Positions 25,591 to 34,444 of a stretch of 64,000 nucleotides of DNA are shown here, piece by piece (position 1 is the first letter of the stretch; each line of letters opens with the position of its first letter). This DNA comes from Streptacidiphilus pinicola (GTDB taxonomy: Bacteria > Actinomycetota > Actinomycetes > Streptomycetales > Streptomycetaceae), in NCBI RefSeq assembly GCF_003258295.1, contig NZ_QKYN01000038.1:17076-81075 (forward strand). The letters are read 5' to 3'. The translations under genes were made by a program, and so were the position numbers. The notes beneath the pieces were generated by a model. It searched no databases. It was given only the letters and a program-made list of their open reading frames with translations, and was not told where the DNA came from.

Positions 25591-26700
25591 ATGTCCGCAC
25601 CCAACAAGTCGTACGACCCGGTGGAGGTCGAGGCTCTGAAGCCGGAGGAGATCGAGCGCCTTCGCGACGAGGCGATCGCCGCCTTCGCCGCCGCGACCGA
25701 TCTCGACGCCCTGCACGAGGCGAAGGTCGCGCACACCGGTGACCGCTCGCCGCTGGCGCTCGCGAACCGTGAGATCGGTGCGTTGCCGCCCGCCGCGAAG
25801 GCGGACGCGGGCAAGCGGGTGGGTGCGGCTCGTGGCGCCGTCAACAAGGCCCTCGCCGAGCGCCGCGTCGCGCTCGAGGCCGAGCGCGACGCGCGCGTGC
25901 TGGTCGAGGAGGCCGTGGACGTCACGCTGCCCTACGACCGCGCCCCGCGCGGCGGCCGGCACCCGCTGACGACCTTCGCCGAGCGGCTGATGGACGTCTT
26001 CACGGCCATGGGGTACTCCGTCGCCGAGGGCCCCGAGGTCGAGGCCGAGTGGCTCAACTTCGACGCCCTCAACATGGGCCCGGACCACCCGGCGCGATCC
26101 ACCCAGGACACCTTCTTCCTCAAGGACGCCGACTCCGTCGTCCTGCGGACGCACACCTCCGGTGTGCAGATCCGCTCCCTCCTCGCCGCCGCCGAGCCGC
26201 CGGTCTACGTGATCTGCCCGGGCCGCGTCTTCCGCAGCGACGAGCTGGACGCGACGCACACCCCGGTCTTCAACCAGGTCGAGCTGCTCGCCGTCGACGA
26301 GGGCCTGACCATGGCGGACCTCAAGGGCACGCTCGACCACATGGTCGCGTCGCTCTTCGGTGAGGGCATCTCCACCCGCCTGCGCCCGAACTACTTCCCC
26401 TTCACCGAGCCGTCCGCCGAGATGGACATGGTCTGCTTCGTCTGCCGCGGCGAGTCCGTCGGCAACCCGGACCGTCCCTGCCGGACCTGCTCCTCCGAGG
26501 GCTGGATCGAGCTCGGCGGCTGCGGCATGGTCAACCCGCGCGTGCTGGTCGCCTGCGGCATCGACCCCAACAAGTACAGCGGCTTCGCGTTCGGCTTCGG
26601 CATCGAGCGCATGCTCATGTTCCGGCACAACGTCGAGGACATGCGAGACATCGTCGAGGGTGACGTGCGTTTCACCCTTCCGTTCGGGATGGAGATCTGA
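25591..26700 (+). CDS. pheS: Phenylalanine--tRNA ligase alpha subunit
   Basis: 369 residues from ATG 25591 with GAAGAGAGAG before it. The N-terminal coiled-coil ([14 protein letters not shown]...) contacts tRNA-Phe; the class II catalytic core carries motif 2 ([20 protein letters not shown]) and motif 3 ([13 protein letters not shown]). [12 protein letters not shown] is the Phe pocket region. A CVCRG...CRTCSSEG segment has four cysteines, seen in actinobacterial and some other PheS. Coupled to pheT by TGATG overlap; the two form a heterotetramer. Confidence 0.97.
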   Translation: MSAPNKSYDPVEVEALKPEEIERLRDEAIAAFAAATDLDALHEAKVAHTGDRSPLALANREIGALPPAAKADAGKRVGAARGAVNKALAERRVALEAERDARVLVEEAVDVTLPYDRAPRGGRHPLTTFAERLMDVFTAMGYSVAEGPEVEAEWLNFDALNMGPDHPARSTQDTFFLKDADSVVLRTHTSGVQIRSLLAAAEPPVYVICPGRVFRSDELDATHTPVFNQVELLAVDEGLTMADLKGTLDHMVASLFGEGISTRLRPNYFPFTEPSAEMDMVCFVCRGESVGNPDRPCRTCSSEGWIELGGCGMVNPRVLVACGIDPNKYSGFAFGFGIERMLMFRHNVEDMRDIVEGDVRFTLPFGMEI

Positions 26701-29219
26701 TGCGCGTCCCGCTTTCCTGGCTGCGGGAGTACGTCGACCTCCCCACCGGCGAGACCGGCCGAGACATCCAGGCCAAGCTGATCCGCGCCGGCCTCGAGGT
26801 GGAGGGCGTCGAGCAGCTCGGCGCCGACCTCAAGGGCCCGCTCGTCGTCGGTCAGGTCCTCGCGATCGAGGAGCTGACCGAGTTCAAGAAGCCGATCCGC
26901 TACTGCCAGGTGGACGTCGGCGACGCCAACGGAACCGGTGAGCCGCAGAACATCGTCTGCGGCGCGCGGAACTTCGCCGTCGGCGACAAGGTCGTCGTGG
27001 TGCTCCCCGGCGCGGTCCTCCCCGGCCCGTTCCCGATCGCGGCGCGCGCCACCTACGGCAAGACCTCCGAGGGCATGATCTGCTCCGCCCGCGAGCTGGG
27101 CATGGGCGACGAGCACGACGGCATCATCGTGCTGCCGCCGGAGTACGAGCCCGGCACCGACGCGATCGAGCTGCTGGAGCTGGTCGACGAGGTGCTGGAC
27201 ATCGCCGTCACCGCCGACCGCGGCTACTGCCTGTCGCTGCGCGGTGTCGCCCGCGAGATGGCCATCGCCTACGGCCTGCCGCTGCGCGACCCGGCCCTGA
27301 TCGACGTGCCGCCGGCCAACTCCTACGGCCCGCTGGTCAAGGTCGAGGACCCGGCGGCGTGCGACCGCTTCGTCGCGCGCAGCGTCGTGGGTGTGGACCC
27401 GGCCGCCAAGTCGCCGATCTGGATGCAGCGCCGGATCCAGAAGGCCGGCATGCGTCCGATCTCGCTGGCCGTCGACATCACCAACTACGTGATGCTGGAG
27501 ATGGGCCAGCCGCTGCACGCCTACGACCGGCACCGCATCGACGGCGCGATCACGGTCCGCCGTGCCACCGCGGGCGAGAAGCTGCGCACGCTGGACGGCG
27601 TGGAGCGCACCCTCGACAACGAAGACCTGCTGATCTGCGACAACTCCGGTCCGATCGGCATCGCCGGGGTCATGGGCGGCGCGGGCACCGAGATCGCGGA
27701 CGCCGTCGTCGACCCGGAGACCGGCGAGGTCAACGGCACCACCGAGATCGTCATCGAGGCCGCGCACTTCGCGCCGGTCTCCATCGCGCGCAGCGCGCGG
27801 CGCCACAAGCTGCCCTCCGAGGCGGCCAAGCGCTTCGAGCGCGGCGTCGACCCGGAGGCCACCAAGGCAGCCGCCCAGCGCGCCGTGGACCTGCTGGTCC
27901 TGGTCGCCGGTGGCACCGCCGAGGCCGGGGTGACGGACGTGGTCGCGCCGCGCCCGGTGCACTCCATCTCCATCGCCGCCGACCTCCCGGACCGCGTCGC
28001 GGGCCAGGAGTACGGCCGCGAGACCGTCGTCCGCCGCCTCCAGGAGGTCGGCTGCACGGTGGTCGGCACGGACGTGCTCGTGGTCACCCCGCCGACCTGG
28101 CGGCCCGACCTGACCGACCCGAACGACCTCTGTGAGGAGGTCATCCGGCTGGAGGGCTACGAGAACCTGCCCTCCACGCTGCCGAACGTCCCGGCGGGCC
28201 GCGGCCTGACGGACGCTCAGCGGCTGCGCCGCCGGATCGGCGTCGCGCTGGCCTCGGCCGGCCAGGTCGAGGTGCAGAACTACCCGTTCATCGGCGAGGC
28301 GGTGCTGGACGGCCTCGGCATCGAGGCGGGCGACCCGCGCCGCGTCACGGTGCAGCTCGCCAACCCGATCTCGCACGAGGAGCCCTCGCTCCGCACCACG
28401 CTGCTGCCGGGCCTGCTGGGCGCGCTGCACCGCAACGTCGGCCGCGGCTCCACGGACGTGGCGCTGTTCGAGCTCGGCCGGGTCTTCCGCGTCGACGGCA
28501 CGGCGGAGACGCTGTACCGCGCGCCGCGCTTGCCGGTGGACCGCCGTCCCACCGAGGACGAGATCGCGCAGCTCGACGCGGCGCTGCCGCGGCAGCCGTA
28601 CCGGGTCGGCGCCGTGTTCGCGGGCAGCCGCGACCCGCAGGGCTGGTGGGGCAAGGCGCAGGCGTGGACCTGGGCCGACGCCGTCGAGGCCGCGCGCACC
28701 GTCGCCGACGCCGCGGGCGTCGAACTGACGGTCCGCCAGGACCAGCACACCCCGTGGCACCCGGGCCGCTGCGCCGGCCTCTACGTGGGCGAGCAGCTGG
28801 TCGGCCACGCCGGTGAGCTGCACCCGCGCGCCATCAAGGCCCTGAACCTGCCGGAGCGCACCTGCGCGATGGAGCTGGATCTGGACCTGCTGACGGCGGG
28901 CGGCGCGGCCAAGGCCGAGGGCCCGAAGATCTCCACCTTCCCGGTGGCGACCCAGGACGTGGCGCTGATCGTCGACGATGCGGTCAAGGCCGCCGACGTC
29001 GAGTCCGCACTGCGTACCGGTGCGGGCGAGCTGCTGGAGTCGCTGCGGCTGTTCGACGTCTACCGGGGCGAGAGCGTCGGCGAGGGCAAGAAGTCCCTGG
29101 CCTACGCGCTGCGCTTCCGGGCCGCCGACCGCACGCTGACGGCGGACGAGGCCTCCGCCGCCCGCGAGTCGGCCGTCGCCGAGGCCGCCACTCGCGTGGG
29201 CGCGACCCTGCGCGGCTGA
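26700..29219 (+). CDS. pheT: Phenylalanine--tRNA ligase beta subunit
   Basis: 839 residues; ATG shares its A with the pheS stop. Domains in order: B1/B2 tRNA-binding EMAP-like (about 40-150, [20 protein letters not shown]), B3/B4 editing domain (about 215-400), B5 DNA-binding-like (about 415-485), catalytic-like (about 500-690), and the C-terminal FDX-ACB anticodon domain (about 745-838, [16 protein letters not shown]). Full length, no disruptions. Followed by a T-tract terminator. Confidence 0.97.
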   Translation: MRVPLSWLREYVDLPTGETGRDIQAKLIRAGLEVEGVEQLGADLKGPLVVGQVLAIEELTEFKKPIRYCQVDVGDANGTGEPQNIVCGARNFAVGDKVVVVLPGAVLPGPFPIAARATYGKTSEGMICSARELGMGDEHDGIIVLPPEYEPGTDAIELLELVDEVLDIAVTADRGYCLSLRGVAREMAIAYGLPLRDPALIDVPPANSYGPLVKVEDPAACDRFVARSVVGVDPAAKSPIWMQRRIQKAGMRPISLAVDITNYVMLEMGQPLHAYDRHRIDGAITVRRATAGEKLRTLDGVERTLDNEDLLICDNSGPIGIAGVMGGAGTEIADAVVDPETGEVNGTTEIVIEAAHFAPVSIARSARRHKLPSEAAKRFERGVDPEATKAAAQRAVDLLVLVAGGTAEAGVTDVVAPRPVHSISIAADLPDRVAGQEYGRETVVRRLQEVGCTVVGTDVLVVTPPTWRPDLTDPNDLCEEVIRLEGYENLPSTLPNVPAGRGLTDAQRLRRRIGVALASAGQVEVQNYPFIGEAVLDGLGIEAGDPRRVTVQLANPISHEEPSLRTTLLPGLLGALHRNVGRGSTDVALFELGRVFRVDGTAETLYRAPRLPVDRRPTEDEIAQLDAALPRQPYRVGAVFAGSRDPQGWWGKAQAWTWADAVEAARTVADAAGVELTVRQDQHTPWHPGRCAGLYVGEQLVGHAGELHPRAIKALNLPERTCAMELDLDLLTAGGAAKAEGPKISTFPVATQDVALIVDDAVKAADVESALRTGAGELLESLRLFDVYRGESVGEGKKSLAYALRFRAADRTLTADEASAARESAVAEAATRVGATLRG

Positions 29220-29236
29220 CACCCGCCGTACGCGAG

Positions 29237-29275
29237 GGAGGCACCCCGGGCGCTCGCCCGGGGTGTCTCCCTTTT
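29237..29275 (+). terminator. Terminator after pheT
   Basis: 15-bp stem (29237-29251 with 29256-29270, one G-T pair) and a CTTTT tail, 18 bases after the pheT stop. Confidence 0.8.
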
Positions 29276-29334
29276 CGCTGCCGCGACGTGGGGCTGCCGC
29301 CGTCGGGTTGTCGCGCCGTCGGGCTGTCGTGTCG

Positions 29335-30564
29335 TCAGCAGTGCGGCAGGCGGGGCAGGGCGGCGAGTTCCAGTACGTGCGGTTGCCGGCCGTCCGCGCC
29401 GAAGACCGGCCCGTCCAGGAGCGCGGGCAGCGGCAGTGGTGCCTCGTCGTGGGTGCGCAGGTCGATCAGGAGTGACTGCTCGTCACTCGCGCCGTGCGGC
29501 GCCTGCGGGTCCGCACGGACGGAGCGGACCGCCAGGAAGTCGTCCCCGAGCAGGTTCGCGGCCACCTCGCCCCTCCCGGCCTGGGGTTGGATCCGCAGCA
29601 CGGAGCCGGCCGCGGGCAGCCAGACGTTCCAGTCGCGCCAGCCGCCGAGCGGGACCGTGGTCCCGACGGGCGGGGCGTGCCACGGGTCGGTGCTCCAGAG
29701 CAGCACGCCGGGGGCGGTGTCGGAGGTCATCTCGGACCAGGCCGGGAGGAGCGTCCGTCGTAGCGCCTGGGCTACGGGCTCGCTCGTGGCCCCCCTTGTC
29801 CCCTCCGCGACCGGGCCGGTCGACGGGTCGTCGCTGACGGCGAGTCCGCCGGAGAGGAAGAGGACGGTGTACGCGGTGGTGCCGCGTCGCCCGGTCGCGA
29901 GGTCCTCGATCAGGTGGCTCTCCGGCGGCGGGAGCGGACCGAGCGGGGCGGGGCTCGCCTCCCAGGCGACCAGGCCGTCGCCGGAGGTCCAGGAGAGGAC
30001 CCGCGTGGACGGCGTCGGCCGGACGGCCTGCAGCACCCGGAGCGCCCCGGTCCGGTGGTCCCAGGCGTACAGGCCGAGGTAGCCCGGGTCGGGTGCGTAC
30101 CCGGTGGGGGCGAGGCCGAAGACGAACCAGTCGCCCGCGACGGCGCCGGTGACGGTCCACCCGCCGATGCCGCGCGGCGTGGCGGACGTCGCGGGCAGCG
30201 TGAGCACGAGGCGCCGCGACGAAGAGGGGCCGCTCAGCTCGACCAGCTCGTCGCCGGTGCGGGCGTAGCGCACCGACCCGTCGGGGGTGACGGCGAGCAG
30301 CGTGCCGTGGCCCCGCGGCCACGCGTCGGCCGGGTCGGTGAGCGCCCGCTTCCACGCCGACGGCAGGGCCGTCGTGCACAGCGTCGGGAACAGCTCCGGG
30401 GTCGGAGCCGGGGCGGGCGTGGGTGCGGCGGACAGGCTGACCACGTCGAGCAGCGCGAGCAGGCCGGCGAGCGCCACCGCGACCAGCGCCAGCGTCGTGG
30501 TGACGGTGCGTCGGCGGTGCCGCCCGCGCCGGTTCGTGCCGTGCCGGTCGTCGTTCACTCTCAT
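29335..30564 (-). CDS. Membrane-anchored or secreted protein of unknown function, propeller-like
   Basis: 409 residues from ATG 30562-30564. A twin-basic N-terminus (NRRGRHRRR) leads into one hydrophobic helix (about 22-44), then an extracytoplasmic Pro/Ala linker. The rest has repeated short strands with TGAVAGDWFVFGL, YLGLYAWDHRTGALRVL and VLSWTSGDGLVAWE, consistent with beta-propeller blades. No catalytic motif. Divergent from the MarR gene; possibly controlled by it, given the operator between them. Confidence 0.6.
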   Translation of the reverse strand: MRVNDDRHGTNRRGRHRRRTVTTTLALVAVALAGLLALLDVVSLSAAPTPAPAPTPELFPTLCTTALPSAWKRALTDPADAWPRGHGTLLAVTPDGSVRYARTGDELVELSGPSSSRRLVLTLPATSATPRGIGGWTVTGAVAGDWFVFGLAPTGYAPDPGYLGLYAWDHRTGALRVLQAVRPTPSTRVLSWTSGDGLVAWEASPAPLGPLPPPESHLIEDLATGRRGTTAYTVLFLSGGLAVSDDPSTGPVAEGTRGATSEPVAQALRRTLLPAWSEMTSDTAPGVLLWSTDPWHAPPVGTTVPLGGWRDWNVWLPAAGSVLRIQPQAGRGEVAANLLGDDFLAVRSVRADPQAPHGASDEQSLLIDLRTHDEAPLPLPALLDGPVFGADGRQPHVLELAALPRLPHC

Positions 30565-30648
30565 GCCACCCCCCGAGAGTCCCCCTCCCTCCACCATGCC
30601 GACGAGCGGCGGAGTCGTAAACAGCAATAGAGCGGTGCACAACAACTC

Positions 30649-30662
30649 CTTGAGTCCTCAAG
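30649..30662. promoter_or_regulatory. MarR-type operator
   Basis: CTTGAG-TC-CTCAAG is a perfect palindrome 20 bases upstream of the marR start, between divergent genes. The TTGAG/CTCAA half-site is the common MarR-family form, so autoregulation is likely. Confidence 0.65.
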
Positions 30663-30681
30663 TTTCTGCTACCCTGACGAC

Positions 30682-31155
30682 ATGAGCACCGACCGCACCC
30701 AGGACGCCCTCGACACCGCGCTGCGACTGGCCCGCGCCCATGCCGCGCTGACCAAGCGGCTCGACTCCGTGCTGGCCCACCGGCACGGCGTCAGCTATGC
30801 CGACTTCCAGGTGCTGCTGCACCTCGGCGCCGCGCCCGGCACCCGGATGCGGCGGGTGGACCTGGCCGAGGCCGTGGGCCTGACCGCGTCCGGGGTCACC
30901 CGCGGGCTCGGGCCGCTGGAGCGGATCGGGCTGGTCGAGCGGGAGAAGGATCCCCGTGACGCGCGCATCGCCTACGCCGCGCTGACCGCCACGGGCCGCG
31001 AGCGGCTCGCGGAGATGACGCTCAGCGCCGAGGAGGTCGCGACCGACTGGTTCACCGCCGGCTGCACCGAGTCCGAGGTGGCGACCCTGAGCCGGCTGCT
31101 GACCGCCGTCGGCGGCCGGGGCAGGCCGCGCGCCACCAGGGGCCCGGATGCTTGA
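30682..31155 (+). CDS. MarR-family transcriptional regulator
   Basis: 157 residues. Winged helix: FQVLLHLGAAPGTRMRRVDLAEAVGLTASGVTRGLGPLE and the wing EREKDPRDARIAYAALT. No conserved redox cysteine near the N-terminus; the single Cys is in the last helix. Likely a homodimeric repressor of its own gene and of a neighbour. The HipA-like gene begins close behind and may be cotranscribed. Confidence 0.88.
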   Translation: MSTDRTQDALDTALRLARAHAALTKRLDSVLAHRHGVSYADFQVLLHLGAAPGTRMRRVDLAEAVGLTASGVTRGLGPLERIGLVEREKDPRDARIAYAALTATGRERLAEMTLSAEEVATDWFTAGCTESEVATLSRLLTAVGGRGRPRATRGPDA

Positions 31156-31210
31156 CTGGGTGGACCTGCTGGTGGGGAGCTGGATCTGCGGACGGAGCGT
31201 GACGGAGACG

Positions 31211-32077
31211 ATGACCACGCACGGCGAGCTCGCCGAGGTGACCGCGCTCGACTACGTCGAGCCGCTGCGCACGGGCGGCTCGCTGCCCGCCGTCGTGGAG
31301 ACGGACGACTGCGGCACCTACGTGGTGAAGTTCCACGCCGCTGCGCAGGGCCGCAAGGCGCTGGTCGCCGAGGTGATCGTGGGGGAGCTGGCGCGTCGCC
31401 TCGGGCTGCGCGTGCCGGAACTGGTGCTGATCAGGTTCGACCCGGCCGTCTCCGCCCACGAGCCGGACCAGGAGGTGCAGGACCTGCACCGGGCCAGCGC
31501 CGGACTGAACCTGGGCATGGACTACCTGCCCGGGGCCACCGACTTCGTCCCCGGTCAGGACGGGGTCGACCTCTCCGCGGAGGAGGCGGGCCGGATCGTC
31601 TGGTTCGACGCGCTCGTCGGCAACGTCGACCGGACCGTGCGCAACCCGAATCTGATGGTCTGGCACCGGCGGCTCTGGCTGATCGACCACGGCGCCGCGC
31701 TGATCTTCCATCACCGCTGGGAGGCCGCCGACGAGGCCGTGGCCAAGGCCTACGACCTCTCCGCGCACGCGCTCGGCGGCTACGCGCCCGACGTGGCCGG
31801 GGCCGACGCGGTCCTCGCCCCGCTGGTCACCGCGGCGCTGCTGCGCGAGGTCGCGGCCGAGGTCCCGGACGAGTGGCTCGCCCCCGAGCCAGGCCACCCG
31901 ACCCCGGACGCGCTGCGCGACGCCTACGTCCGACACCTCGCAGCCCGCGTCGCCCGCTCCGACGAGTGGATCCCGCGCTGCTTCGCGACGCCCGAGGAAC
32001 TCGCCGCCGCGGACGCGGCCAAGCGCGCCCGCACCCTGGCCGGCCGCCCGGCCTGGCTGCAGCACGTCCGGGGGTGA
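31211..32077 (+). CDS. HipA-like kinase-fold protein, stand-alone
   Basis: 288 residues from ATG 31211 with GGAGACG before it; ATG 31148, which overlaps the MarR stop, is another possible start. VVKFHAA holds the ATP-binding Lys, FDALVGNVDRTVRNPN resembles the catalytic loop, and LIDHGAAL the metal-binding DFG equivalent. This is the HipA-like (HipA_2) kinase family, smaller than HipA toxins and without HipB; the upstream partner is a MarR protein, not a HipB-type HTH. Substrate unknown; toxin activity should not be assumed. Confidence 0.72.
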   Translation: MTTHGELAEVTALDYVEPLRTGGSLPAVVETDDCGTYVVKFHAAAQGRKALVAEVIVGELARRLGLRVPELVLIRFDPAVSAHEPDQEVQDLHRASAGLNLGMDYLPGATDFVPGQDGVDLSAEEAGRIVWFDALVGNVDRTVRNPNLMVWHRRLWLIDHGAALIFHHRWEAADEAVAKAYDLSAHALGGYAPDVAGADAVLAPLVTAALLREVAAEVPDEWLAPEPGHPTPDALRDAYVRHLAARVARSDEWIPRCFATPEELAAADAAKRARTLAGRPAWLQHVRG

Positions 32078-32148
32078 GGCTCCGGCGTTGTTCCGGTCTG
32101 CGCTCTTCGGATCGGGGCACTCTCTGCCGGTACGCACGCCGCGCGAGG

Positions 32149-32154
32149 TAGGTT
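32149..32154 (+). promoter_or_regulatory. -10 box of a likely leaderless transcript
   Basis: TAGGTT ends seven bases before ATG 32161, with no ribosome site between, so transcription should begin at the start codon. Confidence 0.55.
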
Positions 32155-32160
32155 CAGGCC

Positions 32161-33147
32161 ATGCGGATCACAGTCATGGGCGCGGGGGCGATCGGCGGTT
32201 TCGTCGGGACGCGGTTGGCCGCGGCGGGGGTGCCGGTCGGGGCCGTGGCGCGGGGCGCGACGCACGCCGCGCTCGCGGCGCACGGATGGCGGGTGCGGGA
32301 GGCGGACGGCACCCTGCTGACCGCGCCGGTCGCGGCGCTCGCCGACTCCGCGGACGCGGCGTCCGTGGCCGCGCTCGGCACGCAGGACCTGGTGGTCCTG
32401 GCCGTCAAGGCGCAGTCGCTGCCCGCCGTGCTCCCGGCGGTCACCCCGCTGCTCGGGCCGGACACGGTCGTGCTCCCGGCACTGAACGGCGTGCCGTGGT
32501 GGTTCTTCGAGGGCTTCGGCGGTCCCTGCGAGGGCCGCACGCTCGACTCCGTCGACCCGGGCGGCCGCGCCGCCGCCGCGATCCCGGTGCGGCACGTCGT
32601 CGGCAGCGTCGTGCACATGAGCTGCGCCACGCCCGAGCCCGGCCTGATCCGTCATGTCGCCGGGACCGGACTGATCCTGGGCGAGCCCGCGCGGGCCGAG
32701 ACGCCGCGCTTGGCCGAGCTCGTCGCGCTGATGCGCGGAGCCGGGCTCGACGCGACGGCGTCGATCTCGATCCACGAGGACATCTGGTACAAGCTCTGGG
32801 GCAACATGACCACCAACCCGGTCTCCGCCCTCACCCGCGCCACCGCCGACCGGATCCTCGACGACGAGCTCGTGCTCGCCTTCTGCCACGCGGCGATGCG
32901 CGAGGCCGCCGAGATCGGCGCCCGGATCGGCTGCCCGATCGACGAGACCCCGGCCGACCGCACCGTCGTCACCCGCAAGCTGGGCGCCTTCCGTACCTCG
33001 ATGCTCCAGGACATGGAGGCGGGCCGGGAGTTGGAGCTGAACGCGCTGGTCGGCGCGGTGCGCGAGATCGGCCGGCTGGTCCAGGTGCCCACCCCGACGG
33101 TGGACGCCATCCTCGGCCTCACCCGCCTGGCGGCGGCCTGCCGCTGA
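32161..33147 (+). CDS. Ketopantoate-reductase-like dehydrogenase (PanE/ApbA family)
   Basis: 328 residues. The N-terminal Rossmann loop is GAGAIGGFVG (9-18); VVLAVKAQ with its Lys, PALNGVPWWFFE and HEDIWYKLWGNMTTNPVSAL (with catalytic Lys and Asn) are the family marks, and the helical C-domain ends with ELELNALVGAVREIG. True PanE enzymes reduce ketopantoate with NADPH for pantothenate synthesis; the Trp-Trp-Phe-Phe insertion after ALNG is typical of a paralogous subgroup, so the substrate may differ. Confidence 0.8.
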   Translation: MRITVMGAGAIGGFVGTRLAAAGVPVGAVARGATHAALAAHGWRVREADGTLLTAPVAALADSADAASVAALGTQDLVVLAVKAQSLPAVLPAVTPLLGPDTVVLPALNGVPWWFFEGFGGPCEGRTLDSVDPGGRAAAAIPVRHVVGSVVHMSCATPEPGLIRHVAGTGLILGEPARAETPRLAELVALMRGAGLDATASISIHEDIWYKLWGNMTTNPVSALTRATADRILDDELVLAFCHAAMREAAEIGARIGCPIDETPADRTVVTRKLGAFRTSMLQDMEAGRELELNALVGAVREIGRLVQVPTPTVDAILGLTRLAAACR

Positions 33148-33275
33148 CGCCGACCGGGCGGACTTTTCGCCCTGACGGGTCGGGGTTGCGTCAAGATGAC
33201 CCACGGTTCGGCTGCCGGATTGCTAACGTTCTACGGTTGGACCTCCGGTGCCGTGGGTTTCGGGTTGGGGACGCG

Positions 33276-34085
33276 ATGAGCGATTACCTGTTGGCTGGTC
33301 AGGCTGGGCAGAGCACGGAAATGGAACTGGATCGCCTGCTGCTCCAGTCCGAGGTCTGGGAACCCGCGGGCCGTCGGCTGCTGGAGCAGATCGGTCCCGA
33401 CGGCCACGGTCGCCGTGCGCTCGACGTCGGCTGCGGCGCGCTCGGCTGGCTGCGGCTGCTGAGCGCGTGGGCGGGCGACACCGGCTCGGTGCTCGGCTCG
33501 GACGTCGACAAGGTGCTGCTGGAGCGGGCCGCGGGCGTCGCCGAGCGTGACCGGCTGCTCAACGTGCGGCTGCTGGTGGACGACCTGTTCACCACCAAGC
33601 TGGAACGTCGCGGCTTCGACCTGGTCCACGCGCGGCTGATGCTCGCGCCCCTGGGCCGCGCGGAGGAGCAGCTGACCAGCCACCTCTCGCTGCTGGCACC
33701 TGGCGGCGTACTGGTGCTGGAGGAGCCCGACTGCCACAGCTGGCGCTTCGAGGCCCCGGCCCCCGCCGCCCAGCGCGTCCTCGAACTCCTCGCCGAGGCG
33801 TTTCGCGCCTCCGGCGGCGACATGGACGCGGGCCGCGGCCTCCCCGAACTCCTGCACGCCCGCGGCCTCACCCCCCGCGTCCGCACCGAGGTCCTCGAAC
33901 TCCCCCCGAACCACCCCTACCTCCGCATGCCCCTCGCCCTGGCGGCGGGCCTGCGCGACCGCCTCGTCGCCCTCACCGACCCCGGCGAACTCGACGCCCT
34001 CCTAGCCGAGGCGGAATCGGAACTCACCACCCCCCAGCGCCGCGGCACGACCTTCACCCTGGTCCAGTGCTGGGCCCGGGTCTGA
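33276..34085 (+). CDS. SAM-dependent methyltransferase, small-molecule type
   Basis: 269 residues from ATG 33276. Motif I ALDVGCGALGWL, motif II region VLGSDVDKVLLE, and LLAPGGVLVLEEPDCHSW (post-motif III) identify a class I methyltransferase. The C-terminal half (DMDAGRGLPELLHARGL, MPLALAAGLRDRLVAL) is a helical lid as in UbiE/menaquinone-like small-molecule methyltransferases. Monocistronic, followed by a strong hairpin. Substrate unknown. Confidence 0.78.
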   Translation: MSDYLLAGQAGQSTEMELDRLLLQSEVWEPAGRRLLEQIGPDGHGRRALDVGCGALGWLRLLSAWAGDTGSVLGSDVDKVLLERAAGVAERDRLLNVRLLVDDLFTTKLERRGFDLVHARLMLAPLGRAEEQLTSHLSLLAPGGVLVLEEPDCHSWRFEAPAPAAQRVLELLAEAFRASGGDMDAGRGLPELLHARGLTPRVRTEVLELPPNHPYLRMPLALAAGLRDRLVALTDPGELDALLAEAESELTTPQRRGTTFTLVQCWARV

Positions 34086-34099
34086 GCGAGCACACGGGT

Positions 34100-34132
34100 G
34101 AGGCCCGGGAGCATATCCGGCTCCCGGGCCTC
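34100..34132 (+). terminator. 13-bp terminator after the methyltransferase
   Basis: GAGGCCCGGGAGC (34100-34112) is exactly complementary to 34120-34132 with a seven-base loop, 14 bases after the stop. Confidence 0.75.
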
Positions 34133-34150
34133 GTGCTGCCACCGCGGGGT

Positions 34151-34289
34151 GGCGCCGACTCCGTGGAGAGTGCGGGTCATTCTCAATCCGCCGTGTTCTG
34201 CCTTTGAACTACCTCCGCACGCTGGAGCGGAGAGCAGGAGTTGAACCTGCATCCGGCGAGTGCTGCCCGCACTCGGTCGAGCCGACGCC
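34151..34289 (-). ncRNA. Circularly permuted tRNA-like RNA (YrlA-type Y RNA or permuted tRNA)
   Basis: Read on the minus strand, this 139-nt RNA folds as an outer stem (34289-34279 with 34161-34151, 11 bp with two G-U), an internal loop, a 9-bp stem (GAGTGCGGG 34274-34266 with CCCGCACTC 34176-34168), a second internal loop, and then a complete tRNA core in permuted order: anticodon-stem 3' strand CGCCG (34258-34254), T arm GCAGG-TTCAACT-CCTGC (34250-34234), acceptor TCTCCGC (34233-34227), T-CCA, four bases GCGT, acceptor GCGGAGG (34218-34212), TA (U8-A9), D arm GTTC-AAAGGCA-GAAC (34209-34195), A, and CGGCG (34193-34189). All tRNA helices pair (7, 4, 5 and 5 bp; one G-U). Bacterial Y RNAs of the YrlA class have this tRNA-mimic design; a permuted tRNA gene is the alternative. 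The sequence CCGAGTG beside the internal loop resembles the Ro-binding strand of Y RNAs. Confidence 0.68.
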
Positions 34290-34309
34290 GCGTGGCGAAT
34301 GCTGAGTCT

Positions 34310-34389
34310 GGAGCAAGAGTCTGAGATTGACCGCGGCCCTTCGCGGGCCGCGTTTCGTCACGACAAGCCTCAGTTTCAGCTTGCGCTCC
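34310..34389 (-). ncRNA. Second structured RNA element, long imperfect hairpin
   Basis: An 80-nt region closes with GGAGCGCAAG and CTTGCTCC on the minus strand, has an inner CTGAG/CTCAG pair and a perfect 8-bp apical stem CGCGGCCC/GGGCCGCG (34332-34339 with 34345-34352). It lies between the unknown protein gene and the permuted tRNA-like RNA. The outer stem is tRNA-acceptor-like but no T or D loop is present. On the plus strand the apical hairpin is followed by TTT and could also act as a terminator. Whether it is an RNA gene or part of a 3' UTR is unclear. Confidence 0.35.
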
Positions 34390-34397
34390 TTGGCGCA

Positions 34398-34418
34398 CCC
34401 CGCTCACTGGGAGCGGGG
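34398..34418 (-). terminator. 8-bp hairpin just after the DUF7873-like gene
   Basis: CCCCGCTC (34398-34405) pairs exactly with GAGCGGGG (34411-34418), 27 bases past the stop of the minus-strand gene. It could terminate it or mark the border of the RNA that follows. No T run. Confidence 0.4.
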
Positions 34419-34444
34419 AGTCTGTGTGTCACTCGAACAGGCTG

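Noticed and set aside
31211..32077. HipBA toxin-antitoxin system
   Set aside because: There is no HipB-like HTH antitoxin; the neighbour is MarR, and the protein is smaller than HipA toxins.
34223..34289. A normal, linear tRNA ending in CCA upstream of the second half
   Set aside because: The T arm and CCA are canonical, but no matching acceptor 5' strand, D arm or anticodon arm lies upstream; the perfect acceptor partner lies downstream, so the permuted fold explains it.
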